A DNA stretch of 64,000 bases from Picosynechococcus sp. PCC 7117 (GTDB lineage Bacteria; Cyanobacteriota; Cyanobacteriia; Cyanobacteriales; MRBY01): positions 2,604,001 to 2,668,000 of the forward strand of contig NZ_CP016477.1 in NCBI RefSeq assembly GCF_001693275.1, written 5' to 3'. Under the pieces are notes generated by a model, which saw nothing but the letters and a program-made list of their open reading frames with translations, searched no databases and was not told the origin of the DNA. A program made the position numbers and the translations under genes. Positions 1-9,129 of the stretch are shown here, piece by piece. Position 1 is the first letter of the stretch. Each line of letters starts with the position of its first letter.

Positions 1-2
1 CC

Positions 3-419
3 CAGGCTCTCAAGTTGACCTTTGTCGTGATGGTTTGTATTTGGGCCGCCGACATTGGGGCTTACTTCATGGGCAAATGGCTAGGAAAAACGAAACTCTC
101 GGCCATTAGCCCTAAAAAGACCGTCGAAGGGGCTGTATTTGGAGCCTTGGGGACTATCTTCGTGGCGATCGCCGGTGCTTGGTATTTGGATTGGTCATGG
201 TGGCCCATTACAGGCGCACTCCTGGGGCTGCTCATTAGCGTCACCACCCTGCTCGGAGATTTAACCGAATCCATCATGAAACGGGATGCAGGCTTTAAGG
301 ATTCTGGACAGTTAATTCCGGGCCACGGCGGCATCCTCGACCGCACCGATAGCTATGTCTTTACTGCGCCAGTCGTTTATTTGTTTGTGACCATTTTTCT
401 GCCGATTTTTGGCTCCTAA
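3..419 (+). CDS. cdsA: Phosphatidate cytidylyltransferase, 5'-truncated by window edge
   Basis: This is the C-terminal part of CDP-diglyceride synthase, an integral membrane enzyme that makes CDP-diacylglycerol from phosphatidate and CTP for phospholipid synthesis. The reading frame is open from base 3, so the start lies outside the window. The family signature is visible: S-I-M-K-R, then K-D-S, then P-G-H-G-G-I-L-D-R-T-D, which holds the catalytic and metal-binding Asp residues. At least three hydrophobic segments are seen, including one at the extreme C-terminus. The product ends normally at TAA. The identification is firm; only the N-terminal half is missing. Confidence 0.93.
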   Translation, partial: QALKLTFVVMVCIWAADIGAYFMGKWLGKTKLSAISPKKTVEGAVFGALGTIFVAIAGAWYLDWSWWPITGALLGLLISVTTLLGDLTESIMKRDAGFKDSGQLIPGHGGILDRTDSYVFTAPVVYLFVTIFLPIFGS

Positions 420-458
420 ACAGCAACCCTTAAAAAGTATGGGTCGTCAAGCAAAAGA

Positions 459-481
459 GATCTCCACCCATTCGGGAGATC
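459..481. terminator. Hairpin after cdsA, possible terminator
   Basis: GATCTCC and GGAGATC form a perfect 7-bp stem with a 9-base loop, 40 bases after the cdsA stop. No T-tract follows, so intrinsic termination is uncertain. It could instead be an RNA 3'-end stabilising hairpin. Confidence 0.3.
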
Positions 482-551
482 CATGGCAGTCAGTCCGAAA
501 ATTGAGGAGAAATTAAAAAATCGTTTCTAGACGAAGCAATTGAACCAGGGC

Positions 552-914
552 CTAGAGGGTGACCAAAGAGTCAGATTCAGGACGCTGGTAAGAAAATTCT
601 TTGGGCAGTTCCCGCTCGTACTTGATCATGTTGGCGAGCTCCTGGAGTTGGCTGATCGCTTCTGCGCCTTCTAGCTTCATCAGCTCCCGCTCATCACGCA
701 TTTCTGTCCAGGTGATGCCGTAATCGGAAACGAGAAAACGAATGAGATGATTTTCGCCTAGACTCACCATAAAGGAAGCGCTATTGAGTTCGGTGCCGCA
801 GGTATAGCAGGACGCGAGGTAACCACGGTTCTCAAGGGCGATCGCCAGGGCCTGTAGACTCATGACGAGGTCTTTTACGAAATCACGATGTTGTTGAGCC
901 AGTCGAATAAACAC
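552..914 (-). CDS. DUF1815-type conserved cyanobacterial protein
   Basis: A soluble protein of about 120 residues of unknown function. Its central motif (SLGENHLIRFLVSDYGITW) and the following D-E-R-E-L-M-K-L-E-G-A-E are as I remember them from the cyanobacterial DUF1815 family. The start chosen is GTG at 912-914, preceded by GGAG at 8 bases spacing and giving a product that begins V-F-I-R-L-A-Q-Q-H-R, as in the family. A GTG eight codons upstream is possible but less likely. Two Cys lie close together in an S-C-Y-T-C-G-T motif, which could bind metal or form a disulfide. No membrane segment. It is convergent with cdsA and divergent from the next gene. Confidence 0.75.
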   Translation of the reverse strand: MFIRLAQQHRDFVKDLVMSLQALAIALENRGYLASCYTCGTELNSASFMVSLGENHLIRFLVSDYGITWTEMRDERELMKLEGAEAISQLQELANMIKYERELPKEFSYQRPESDSLVTL

Positions 915-1067
915 CTTATTGTCTCCATAGTGACACACCTATTCTAAACCTTATTAATACTTTTTTAAGATTTAAATTTACCGTGTAAAGTCAGCAAGAT
1001 TGATACGCTACAGTTATCATACCCAAATGGGCCGCAAACCCTGTCTATACCGTTACTTATCAGTAAT

Positions 1068-1535
1068 ATGACGTTAGAAAACTTAGACATTGTATTTAAT
1101 CTTACAAACTTATTTGTATTGCCCTTTTGGGGATTAATGGTCATTGCCCCCCAATGGCAAGGCACCCAAAAACTCATGGATTCCCTGGTGCCCTTTGGAA
1201 TTCTGGCCGTTGTATATGTCGGTTTGTTTGCCCTTTCCCTCGATCCAGACCAAGCTGCAATCTGGTCAAATCCCACCTTGGGTGATTTAGCGGCTTTATT
1301 TTCGTTACCGCCGGTGATGGCCACTGGCTGGACGCATTTTCTCGTGATGGATTTGTTTGTCGGGCGCTGGATTTATCAACAGGGGTTAGAAAAAGGCATT
1401 TTCACCCGCCATTCCCTCGCCCTATGTCTTTTTGCGGGGCCGGCTGGGTTGTTGTCTCATATTGTGACGGCTGGGATCACTGGTATTTGGCGAAACCAAA
1501 GTAAGGTTGCGGCGACCGATGCCCCAGAATCTTAA
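1068..1535 (+). CDS. ABA4-like membrane protein (DUF4281)
   Basis: A 155-residue polytopic membrane protein of the ABA4-like family. In plants ABA4 is needed for neoxanthin formation; the role of the cyanobacterial homologues is not settled. About four hydrophobic segments are visible (residues ~8-28, ~38-58, ~85-105, ~118-140). Characteristic motifs are the N-terminal F-N-L-T-N-L-F-V-L-P-F-W, the central M-A-T-G-W-T-H-F-L-V-M-D-L-F-V-G-R-W and F-A-G-P-A-G-L-L. The next gene follows after only 12 bases, so the two are probably co-transcribed. The family call is good; substrate and reaction cannot be read from the sequence. Confidence 0.85.
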   Translation: MTLENLDIVFNLTNLFVLPFWGLMVIAPQWQGTQKLMDSLVPFGILAVVYVGLFALSLDPDQAAIWSNPTLGDLAALFSLPPVMATGWTHFLVMDLFVGRWIYQQGLEKGIFTRHSLALCLFAGPAGLLSHIVTAGITGIWRNQSKVAATDAPES

Positions 1536-1547
1536 AAACAAATAGCG

Positions 1548-1892
1548 ATGAAGAAACTACACCTCGCCCTTTCTACCGACAAAATTGCAGCAACCGTGGC
1601 GGACTATACAGCCCGTTTAGGGACAGCGCCTTACTTATTCATTCCGGGGGAATATGCCCTCTGGAGAACCAGCAGTTTAAACCTCTCAGTGCGCCAAGAT
1701 TCTACCTGCCCTCCAGGTTCCCTGAGACATTTGGGTTGGGAAGATTCTACGGCAACGGAATTTACCCAAGAAGTGGATGTGAATGGCATTATCTGGGAGC
1801 GATTTAATGCCCAGCACCAGGCCGATGAGATTAATAAAATTTGGCCAGCGGCTGATTATAAACTCAACCACAAAACTGAGGAAAAGCATTAA
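1548..1892 (+). CDS. Small VOC (glyoxalase/CadI-like) fold protein
   Basis: A 114-residue protein whose opening (M-K-K-L-H-L-A-L-S-T-D-K-I-A-A-T-V) followed by Y-T-A-R-L-G-T-A-P looks like one beta-alpha-beta-beta-beta half of the vicinal oxygen chelate superfamily, closest in style to ArsI/CadI-type proteins. His5 near the start is the usual first metal ligand of such folds. There is only one clear half-module, so a dimer would be needed to form a site. It lies 12 bases after the ABA4-like gene, probably in the same transcript. The function is unknown; the fold call is a pattern-based inference. Confidence 0.6.
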   Translation: MKKLHLALSTDKIAATVADYTARLGTAPYLFIPGEYALWRTSSLNLSVRQDSTCPPGSLRHLGWEDSTATEFTQEVDVNGIIWERFNAQHQADEINKIWPAADYKLNHKTEEKH

Positions 1893-1962
1893 AAGTATGA
1901 CTAGCGCCAAAACACTATATAAATCTGCGTTTACACCATCTCATTAGGGGGATCTACAAGCT

Positions 1963-3357
1963 ATGTCACTGGCGGCTTCTGAATCTTGGATGTGCGAGCA
2001 TGTGCCGGAGGGGGAATATTATGTGTACCAGGGCGGCAGCCATGCAGACGGGACGTTTATTCGCGTGTATGTCCCAGAGTCCGCCTCGCAACCTGGAAAA
2101 AAGCTGAATGCCATTCTTTATCTCCATGGGTTTGCCCTCTGTATGCCTTCTTTTTATGAGGCCCATCTGGTTGAGTTGGTAAAGCAGGGATACATTGTCT
2201 TTTTTCCTGATTTTCAGCGGAGTTTTTATCCGAATACAGCACCCCAAACGCCAACGCCACCCCGACAATCTCAGCCCCATATTCAGCAATGGCTAGCTGC
2301 TGCGACGCAAACTCAAAAGTCAGCCCAGAAGACCTTAGCAACAGAAGATATTCACCCTCTATTTTCAGAAATTTACGAACGGAATGATACGGGTTTAAGC
2401 CGTGGCCTATCTGCCTTTACAACGGGAGACTTGCGCCGCGTGGCCTGGGCCTTGGTCGTGATTATTTTGCTGCTGACTGTGTGTAGCTGGTTTCGGCGGG
2501 AGTATGGGAAAAATTTGATTCATCTTTTGTCTACGGTAGGTTTGAGCCTAGTGCATTCACCAACGGAATGGCTGAGTAATGCGATCGCCCTCCCAGAAGA
2601 TGCTTGGGAATATTTAACGACCCAAGAACGCTATGCCCACTGGAATCAGGAAAGCTTAGAGACCTTTGCCTTTGGTCATTCTCTGGGGGGATTAATTGCC
2701 TTAAGTCTCCCCTCTGTGCTGAAAAATTCGCCTAGCAATCGCTTTTTCCCGAAGCAAATCGTCACAGCCGATCCCGCTGCCAGTACGGAAATGGGCATCC
2801 CCAAAATTGCGATTTGGATTTTGAAGTTGTTCCGGTCTCCTTTCACGGCAGCCCCGATTTTGATTCAGGATACGGGACAAGATCTAAAGCAGCCCGTGGC
2901 AATCTTACATGGTGGTTCTGATACCTTGGTGCCGCCCAGCCAATGGGTCGATCCGATGCGGGGGCAAGCTACTTCTAATTATGAGGCGATCGCCAGTGAA
3001 AATAAGGCGATTTATTTTTCCTATTCCAACCCAGAAAACGATCCGCCCCTGGTCGCCTTTCATAATCAAGCCGTGACTTCGACGCAATATTATGACGATG
3101 CTTTATTCAAGGATTTTGGCGGCGTTAAAGATGGCCCCAATGCTTACAATACCGATTATGTTTGGCCTGGGGTTACGAAGATTTTCCAGAATATTGCCAC
3201 GCCGGAAAATCTACTTTCACATCTCTGTACGCCAAAATTTCAAGTAGAACCGACTCCCCCGGTGAAGCCTGCTTCAAATTGGAAGAAGTTTGCGTGGATT
3301 GCTGGAATTGCTCTATTGCTTGGCGTTGGCTTTTGGCTTTGGAAAACAGTTGGATAA
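1963..3357 (+). CDS. Membrane-anchored alpha/beta-hydrolase
   Basis: A 464-residue serine-hydrolase-type protein. The N-terminal part has the fold's early strand and oxyanion region (N-A-I-L-Y-L-H-G-F-A). The nucleophile elbow is F-G-H-S-L-G-G-L. A late acidic segment (V-A-I-L-H-G-G-S-D-T-L-V-P-P) supplies the likely Asp, and a His around F-H-N-Q-A may complete the triad. A hydrophobic stretch sits between the early strands and the elbow (V-A-W-A-L-V-V-I-I-L-L-L-T-V) and another ends the protein (W-I-A-G-I-A-L-L-L-G-V-G-F), so it is likely membrane-bound. Substrate unknown; lipid esters or chlorophyll-like esters are possible but nothing here decides. Confidence 0.7.
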   Translation: MSLAASESWMCEHVPEGEYYVYQGGSHADGTFIRVYVPESASQPGKKLNAILYLHGFALCMPSFYEAHLVELVKQGYIVFFPDFQRSFYPNTAPQTPTPPRQSQPHIQQWLAAATQTQKSAQKTLATEDIHPLFSEIYERNDTGLSRGLSAFTTGDLRRVAWALVVIILLLTVCSWFRREYGKNLIHLLSTVGLSLVHSPTEWLSNAIALPEDAWEYLTTQERYAHWNQESLETFAFGHSLGGLIALSLPSVLKNSPSNRFFPKQIVTADPAASTEMGIPKIAIWILKLFRSPFTAAPILIQDTGQDLKQPVAILHGGSDTLVPPSQWVDPMRGQATSNYEAIASENKAIYFSYSNPENDPPLVAFHNQAVTSTQYYDDALFKDFGGVKDGPNAYNTDYVWPGVTKIFQNIATPENLLSHLCTPKFQVEPTPPVKPASNWKKFAWIAGIALLLGVGFWLWKTVG

Positions 3358-3402
3358 GTTTTTAGAGATTCAGCAAATCAAGGCAGCAATCATCTGTTGA
3401 GG

Positions 3403-3448
3403 GGCGATCGCCACCATCCATCACTAAGGGAATACTCTCTCGATATCC
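3403..3448 (+). repeat. Left imperfect direct repeat flanking the TA remnant
   Basis: This stretch resembles 3979-4034. Both have a HIP1-like GCGATCGCCA/ACGATCGCCA core, then CATCCATCAC versus TATTCATTAC, then AAGGGAATA versus AAGGGAGTA, then CTCTCGATA. The right copy carries about 11-15 extra bases. The two copies bracket the antitoxin/toxin remnant exactly. Confidence 0.5.
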
Positions 3449-3505
3449 TTAAATGTTTGGAGTCGATGCTAGACTTAGCACAAAAATATGAGGAGGGCGA
3501 TCGCT

Positions 3506-3703
3506 GTGGCTTCTATTACCCTTGACCTTTCAGATACCCAATTCCAAAAGCTGCAAGATTTAGCAACCATGCATGGGATTGAGATTGAAGTTTTACTGAA
3601 GGCAAGCCTAGAGGATTGGCTTAATTCTCAAAAAACGGGGTTTGTTGATGCAGCCGATTATGTTCTCACAAAAAATACTGAGTTGTATCAGCGGTTAGCA
3701 TAG
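3506..3703 (+). CDS. Antitoxin of a Phd/Doc-type module
   Basis: A 65-residue protein of the kind found directly upstream of Doc/Fic toxins: a short N-terminal strand (S-I-T-L-D-L-S), a helical DNA-binding-like body and a toxin-binding tail ending Y-V-L-T-K-N-T-E-L-Y-Q-R-L-A. The start chosen is GTG at 3506 because a strong GAGGAGGG sits 8 bases upstream. An in-frame ATG at 3488 would add six residues but would place that Shine-Dalgarno inside the gene. The TAG stop shares a base with the GTG of the doc remnant, the usual translational coupling of TA pairs. The antitoxin itself looks intact although its partner is broken. Confidence 0.7.
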   Translation: MASITLDLSDTQFQKLQDLATMHGIEIEVLLKASLEDWLNSQKTGFVDAADYVLTKNTELYQRLA

Positions 3704-3959
3704 TGCGTTTTCTGACGTTAATCGAGGTACTGGCATTACACCACAGAGTCATTGAGCAATCCGGTGGGGCATTTGGCATTCGAGATTTAGGCTTGTTGGA
3801 GTCGGCGATCGCCCAACCTCGTATGACGTTTACCTGAATCACATAGAAATTAACGCCTCTGTGGATGAACAAGAGTCTGTGGTGTTGGCGATCGCATCGG
3901 GTGAGCTAGGACGAGAAGCATTAGTAGAATGGTTGAGAGAAAACACTATAGCTCGCTAA
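3703..3959 (+). pseudogene. doc: Doc-type toxin remnant with deleted Fic core
   Basis: The first 44 codons (M-R-F-L-T-L-I-E-V-L ... G-I-R-D-L-G-L-L-E-S-A-I-A-Q-P) are a normal N-terminus of a Doc-type death-on-curing protein, then TGA at 3835-3837. From about 3831 another frame encodes the usual Doc C-terminus (I-N-A-S-V-D-E-Q-E-S-V-V-L-A-I-A-S-G-E-L) ending at TAA 3957-3959. The segment that should lie between, including the catalytic H-P-F-x-D-G-N-K-R motif, is absent. By comparison with a normal Doc about 40-45 codons are missing and the frame is shifted, so the toxin cannot be active. Confidence 0.85.
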
Positions 3960-3978
3960 CAAATCATTAGTGCAATAA

Positions 3979-4034
3979 CGATCGCCACTATTCATTACAA
4001 ATCCATTACAAAGGGAGTATCCTCTCGATACCCC
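3979..4034 (+). repeat. Right imperfect direct repeat flanking the TA remnant
   Basis: Partner of 3403-3448. It also contains a small inverted repeat, GTATC-CTCTC-GATAC, around 4017-4031. It ends just before the 3' end of argH, so it may double as the transcript end region of that gene. Confidence 0.5.
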
Positions 4035-4047
4035 CTCCAGCGAAATG

Positions 4048-5439
4048 CTAGGAATTGGTCAGAAGATTTTGGGCTTCGGCGACCGCCAATTTCACCTGTT
4101 CAAAACCTGTGCCACCATAACTATTCCGGGCGGCAACCACCTGTTTGGGGGCGATCGCCTGATAAATATCTTCTTCAAAGGCAGGATGCAGTGCTTTCCA
4201 TTCGTCCATCGTCAAATCCTTGAGCAATTTGTCAGCGGCAAGACTGGTTTTCACTACTTTGCCCACGAGATTGTAAGCCTCACGGAAGGGAACTCCTTTA
4301 CTCGCTAAATAATCCGCCACATCCGTTGCATTAGAAAAGTCTTCGTTTACTGCTTCCTCAAGGCGTTGGGTGCGGAATTCAATTCCTTCACCGAGCAAAA
4401 TGGTCATTGCTTCGAGGCAACCCTGCACCGTTTTAACGGTATCAAAAAGGCCTTCCTTGTCGTCTTGCAAATCCTTGTTATAGGCGAGGGGTAAACCTTT
4501 CATCAGCACGAGTAACCCTTGGAGATGTCCGAACACGCGACCCGTTTTGCCGCGCACCAATTCCGGAATATCCGGGTTTTTCTTTTGGGGCATAATGCTC
4601 GAACCCGTCGCACAACTATCTTTTAAGCTAATAAAACTAAATTCCTTCGAGGCCCAGAAAATCATCTCTTCGGACAGACGGCTCAGATGCACCATGATCA
4701 AGCTGGCAGCGGCGGAAAACTCGATGGCAAAATCGCGATCGCTGACCCCATCGAGACTGTTTTGATAGAGGCGTTCAAAGCCGAGTAAATTCGCGCTGAA
4801 ATGGCGATCAATGGGAAAAGTTGTCCCCGCCAAAGCGCCACAGCCAAGGGGAGAAGTATTGGTGCGCTTGTAGACATCTTCAAGCCGTTCATAATCCCGT
4901 TGGGCCATCTGGAAATAGGCCATCAAGTGATGCGCCAAACTAATCGGTTGCGCCCGTTGTAGATGAGTATAACCGGGGATTAAAGTTTCTATATGGTTTT
5001 CCGCGTGATTCAATAAAACCTGTTGAAAGTCTCGCAATTGCTGTTGAATGCCGCGAATTTTGTCCCGTAGATAGAGACGAATATCCGTGCCTACCTGGTC
5101 ATTGCGCGATCGCCCGGTGTGGAGTTTTTTGCCCACATCGCCAACAATTGCCGTCAAGCGTTTTTCGACTGCGAAATGGACATCTTCATCTTCGACGCCG
5201 GGGTGAAAGTTGCCCTCGCGATATTCCTGGCGGACTTGTTCTAAACCTTGGACGAGGATTTCACCTTCTTCGGCAGAAATAATCCCAGTGTGGGCGAGCA
5301 TCTGGGCATGGGCCACTGAACCCGTAATGTCATATTCGATCAGTTCAATATCAAAGCCGATACTGGCATTAAACACGGCGATCGCCGGATGTAGCGATGT
5401 ATCAAAGCGATCGCTCCAGGTTTTTTTAGCTTCTGTCAT
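4048..5439 (-). CDS. argH: Argininosuccinate lyase
   Basis: A 463-residue cytosolic enzyme that splits argininosuccinate into arginine and fumarate, the last step of arginine synthesis. The length is normal. The fumarase/aspartase superfamily signature [12 protein letters not shown] is present around residue 280 and contains the flexible catalytic Ser loop. The upstream motifs T-G-R-S-R-N-D-Q-V and T-H-L-Q-R-A-Q-P (general-acid His) are also intact. The ATG is at 5437-5439. It stands alone, divergent from carB. Another arginine gene, argB, lies about 40 kb away, so the pathway is dispersed. Confidence 0.98.
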   Translation of the reverse strand: MTEAKKTWSDRFDTSLHPAIAVFNASIGFDIELIEYDITGSVAHAQMLAHTGIISAEEGEILVQGLEQVRQEYREGNFHPGVEDEDVHFAVEKRLTAIVGDVGKKLHTGRSRNDQVGTDIRLYLRDKIRGIQQQLRDFQQVLLNHAENHIETLIPGYTHLQRAQPISLAHHLMAYFQMAQRDYERLEDVYKRTNTSPLGCGALAGTTFPIDRHFSANLLGFERLYQNSLDGVSDRDFAIEFSAAASLIMVHLSRLSEEMIFWASKEFSFISLKDSCATGSSIMPQKKNPDIPELVRGKTGRVFGHLQGLLVLMKGLPLAYNKDLQDDKEGLFDTVKTVQGCLEAMTILLGEGIEFRTQRLEEAVNEDFSNATDVADYLASKGVPFREAYNLVGKVVKTSLAADKLLKDLTMDEWKALHPAFEEDIYQAIAPKQVVAARNSYGGTGFEQVKLAVAEAQNLLTNS

Positions 5440-5694
5440 AACGGCACTAGCCCTCGCAGGAAATCACAATCAATTCTCTCGGTAAATCTTACGGCATCAA
5501 GCCATTCCCCTAAACGCCGATCTTCCCCAAAGCGGTGAGGAACTGACGATATTTTCCCCAAGGCGATCGCCACAAAACCATGGATGTCAGCTAAATCTAA
5601 CTTGGCTTACCGTTCCGCCCCAGATCGCGTTAAGAATCGGCATCAGAGCAGATAGAATGATTGAGACAATTTCGAAAGTGAACGTAGTAGCCCT

Positions 5695-8600
5695 ATGCCT
5701 CGCCGCGACGATATCAAAAAAATTCTAATCCTTGGTTCTGGCCCCATTGTGATTGGACAAGCCTGTGAGTTTGACTACTCCGGCACCCAATCCTGTAAGG
5801 CGTTGCGGGAGGAAGGCTATGAAGTGGTCTTGGTCAACTCCAACCCAGCCACGATTATGACGGATCCAGAAACCGCCGACCGCACCTACGTTGAGCCAAT
5901 CACCCCCGAAATTGTCGCTAAAGTGATTGAGAAAGAACGGCCCGATGCCCTGCTCCCCACCATGGGCGGCCAAACGGCCCTAAACACAGCGGTTTCCCTG
6001 GCGAAGAACGGCACCCTCGAAAAATTTAACGTCGAGCTGATCGGTGCGAAATTAGAAGCGATTGAGATGGCCGAGGATCGCAACCTCTTTAAAGAAGCCA
6101 TGGCCCGGATCGGTGTCCCCGTTTGTCCTTCCGGCATTGCGAGCACAATGGAAGAAGCACGGGAAGTCGCTATTGAAATCGGTAGTTACCCTCTCATTAT
6201 TCGGCCAGCCTTCACCATGGGCGGTAGTGGCGGCGGCATCGCCTATAACCAAGAAGAATACGAAAAAATCTGCAAGTCCGGTTTAGAAGCCTCCCCCGTA
6301 TCCCAGATTCTCGTGGAAAAATCCCTCCTCGGTTGGAAAGAATACGAATTGGAGGTGATGCGGGATCTCGCCGATAACGTCGTGATTATTTGCTCCATTG
6401 AAAATATTGACCCGATGGGAGTACATACAGGCGACTCGATCACCGTGGCTCCGGCCCAAACCCTGACCGATAAAGAATACCAGCGGTTGCGAGACTACTC
6501 CCTAAAAATTATTCGTGAAATTGGTGTCGAAACGGGGGGCTCGAACATTCAGTTTTCGGTGAACCCCCTCAACGGCGAAGTGATTGTCATCGAGATGAAC
6601 CCCCGTGTCTCCCGCTCCTCTGCCCTAGCCTCGAAAGCAACGGGTTTCCCGATCGCCAAATTTGCAGCAAAACTGGCGGTAGGCTACACCCTCGACGAAA
6701 TTCCGAACGACATCACGAAGCAAACTCCCGCTTCCTTTGAGCCGACCATTGACTATGTGGTCACGAAGATTCCCCGCTTTGCCTTTGAGAAATTCCCCGG
6801 TTCGGAACCGATTCTCACCACCCAAATGAAATCCGTGGGCGAAGCGATGGCGATCGGGCGCACTTTTCAGGAGTCTTTCCAAAAGGCGTTACGCTCCCTT
6901 GAAACTGGCCGCTATGGTTTTGGCTGCGATCGCCAAGAAACCCTCCCTAGTCTGAGCCATATTTCGACAAGTTTAAGAACCCCAAACCCCGACCGGATTT
7001 TTACTATTTATCAGGCGTTGAAATTGGGGATGACCGTCGAAGAAATTCATGATTTGACGGCGATTGATATCTGGTTCCTCGACAAAATGGCAGAATTGCT
7101 GGTCACGGAACGCTTTATGAAACAAACGCCCCTGACGGAAATTTCGGCGGCGGATATGCGGGTGATTAAGCAACAAGGGTTCAGCGATCGCCAAATTGCC
7201 TACGCCACCAAAACCAACGAAGATGCCGTGCGCGCCTACCGGAAGTCTATCGGTGTCTTGCCCGTGTATAAACTCGTGGACACCTGTGCGGCAGAATTTG
7301 AAGCCTTTACCCCCTACTACTACTCCACCTACGACGGTACGGAGTCTGAGGTAGTCCCCTCCGACAAACCCAAAGCGATGATCCTCGGCGGTGGCCCGAA
7401 CCGCATTGGCCAGGGGATCGAATTTGACTATTGCTGTTGCCATGCGGCGTTCTCCCTCAGTGATGCGGGTTACGAAACGATCATGGTCAACTCCAACCCC
7501 GAAACCGTTTCCACCGACTACGACACCAGCGATCGCCTGTATTTTGAACCCCTCACCAAAGAGGACGTTTTAAACATTATCGAAGCTGAAAACCCCGCAG
7601 GCGTAATCATCCAATTCGGCGGCCAAACCCCGTTAAAATTAGCCGTCCCCCTCGACAATTACCTCAACGCAGGCGATTGTCCCGTCGATACCAAAATCTG
7701 GGGCACCCAGCCCGATGCGATCGACACCGCCGAAGACCGGGAACGCTTTGAAAAAATCCTCCACGACCTTGAAATTCTCCAACCCGCCAACGGCATTGCC
7801 CGCGACTACAAAGAAGCCCAAAAGATTGCCAATCGCGTCGGTTATCCGGTAGTCGTGCGTCCCTCCTACGTGCTTGGCGGACGGGCAATGGAGATTGTCT
7901 ATTCCGACGAAGAACTCGACCACTACATGAAATACGCCGTCCAGGTCGAACCCGATCACCCGATCCTCGTCGATAAATTCCTCGAAAACGCCATCGAAGT
8001 CGATGTGGATGCCCTCTGTGATCACACTGGAAAAGTCGTGATTGGCGGCATTATGGAACACATCGAAGAAGCTGGGATCCACTCCGGCGACTCTGCTTGC
8101 TCAATCCCCCACACTTCTCTCCCCGATGAAGTGATTAATACCATCCGCGAGTGGACGGTGAAATTAGCCCAAACCCTTAAGGTTGTCGGCTTGATGAATA
8201 TTCAGTACGCCGTCAAGGATAACCAAGTCTATATCCTCGAAGCGAATCCCCGCGCCTCCCGTACTGTGCCTTATGTTTCTAAAGCGACTGGACGGCCCCT
8301 AGCGAAAATCGCGTCCTTGGTGATGTCTGGTAAAACCCTCGATGAATTAGGCATTGACGGTGAAATTACCCCGAAACACGTCGCCGTTAAAGAAGCCGTC
8401 TTACCCTTTAACAAATTTGAAGGAACCGACACTCTCCTCGGCCCCGAAATGCGCTCGACTGGGGAAGTGATGGGCATCGATGTTGATTTCGGTAAGGCTT
8501 TTGCTAAAGCGGAGATTGGTGCTGGGGTTGAACTGGCGACAGAAGGAACGGTCTTTGTCTCGATGAATGACCGCAATAAAGAAGCCGCCGTGCCTGTGGT

Positions 8601-8943
8601 TAAGGATCTCATGGAATTGGGATTCCGGATTGTGGCCACTTCTGGTACCCGTCAAGTGCTCCTAGAGAACGGTATTGAAGATGTGGAATTGGTATTAAAG
8701 CTCCATGAAGGGCGGCCCCATGTGGTCGATTGGATGAAAAATGGCTGGATTCAGTTCATTATCAATACGCCCTCTGGGGAAGAATCCCAAGCGGATGGGC
8801 GGATGATTCGTCGCACAGCCCTCGATTACAAACTGCCGATTATTACGACTTTGGCAGGAGCTAGAGCAACGGTGGCAGCGATTCGGTCTCTCCAAGAGCA
8901 TCCCCTCGATGTGAAACCACTCCAGGAATACATCAACGCTTAA
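5695..8943 (+). CDS. carB: Carbamoyl-phosphate synthase large subunit
   Basis: A full-length 1082-residue large subunit. It makes carbamoyl phosphate from bicarbonate, ATP and ammonia delivered by the CarA glutaminase, for arginine and pyrimidine synthesis. Two homologous ATP-grasp halves are seen: [17 protein letters not shown] near residue 15 and [15 protein letters not shown] around residue 565. Each half has its [10 protein letters not shown] or E-A-N-P-R-A-S-R-T motif. The last ~140 residues form the MGS-like allosteric domain. carA is 17 kb downstream rather than adjacent. A HIP1-based terminator follows. Confidence 0.99.
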   Translation: MPRRDDIKKILILGSGPIVIGQACEFDYSGTQSCKALREEGYEVVLVNSNPATIMTDPETADRTYVEPITPEIVAKVIEKERPDALLPTMGGQTALNTAVSLAKNGTLEKFNVELIGAKLEAIEMAEDRNLFKEAMARIGVPVCPSGIASTMEEAREVAIEIGSYPLIIRPAFTMGGSGGGIAYNQEEYEKICKSGLEASPVSQILVEKSLLGWKEYELEVMRDLADNVVIICSIENIDPMGVHTGDSITVAPAQTLTDKEYQRLRDYSLKIIREIGVETGGSNIQFSVNPLNGEVIVIEMNPRVSRSSALASKATGFPIAKFAAKLAVGYTLDEIPNDITKQTPASFEPTIDYVVTKIPRFAFEKFPGSEPILTTQMKSVGEAMAIGRTFQESFQKALRSLETGRYGFGCDRQETLPSLSHISTSLRTPNPDRIFTIYQALKLGMTVEEIHDLTAIDIWFLDKMAELLVTERFMKQTPLTEISAADMRVIKQQGFSDRQIAYATKTNEDAVRAYRKSIGVLPVYKLVDTCAAEFEAFTPYYYSTYDGTESEVVPSDKPKAMILGGGPNRIGQGIEFDYCCCHAAFSLSDAGYETIMVNSNPETVSTDYDTSDRLYFEPLTKEDVLNIIEAENPAGVIIQFGGQTPLKLAVPLDNYLNAGDCPVDTKIWGTQPDAIDTAEDRERFEKILHDLEILQPANGIARDYKEAQKIANRVGYPVVVRPSYVLGGRAMEIVYSDEELDHYMKYAVQVEPDHPILVDKFLENAIEVDVDALCDHTGKVVIGGIMEHIEEAGIHSGDSACSIPHTSLPDEVINTIREWTVKLAQTLKVVGLMNIQYAVKDNQVYILEANPRASRTVPYVSKATGRPLAKIASLVMSGKTLDELGIDGEITPKHVAVKEAVLPFNKFEGTDTLLGPEMRSTGEVMGIDVDFGKAFAKAEIGAGVELATEGTVFVSMNDRNKEAAVPVVKDLMELGFRIVATSGTRQVLLENGIEDVELVLKLHEGRPHVVDWMKNGWIQFIINTPSGEESQADGRMIRRTALDYKLPIITTLAGARATVAAIRSLQEHPLDVKPLQEYINA

Positions 8944-8963
8944 TATTCCAGTTCTGAATTGCG

Positions 8964-8996
8964 ATCGCCTCTCGTTCATTCAAGGGGCGATTTTTT
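8964..8996 (+). terminator. Intrinsic terminator of carB built on a HIP1 site
   Basis: ATCGCCTCT pairs with AGGGGCGAT (one mismatch) across a 10-base loop and is followed by TTTTTT. The left arm is part of a GCGATCGC octamer. Confidence 0.75.
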
Positions 8997-9129
8997 GTCC
9001 TTCTGTTTGGAGGAATCAGCCTGTTTCCATGGAGCGTAATTGCTGTTTTTGTGGCCCCAAAATACGAGCCTAGACTCTACACTCGATAAAATAAGCAAAA
9101 AATTCTTATCAAAATTGGAGCGATCGCCT

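Noticed and set aside
5725-8979. Several minus-strand frames inside carB
   Set aside because: They are shadows of a highly conserved gene, with no start signals.
9040-9129. N-terminal extension of alanine racemase
   Set aside because: The GTG at 9130 has a good ribosome site and fits the family length; the extension does not look like the family.
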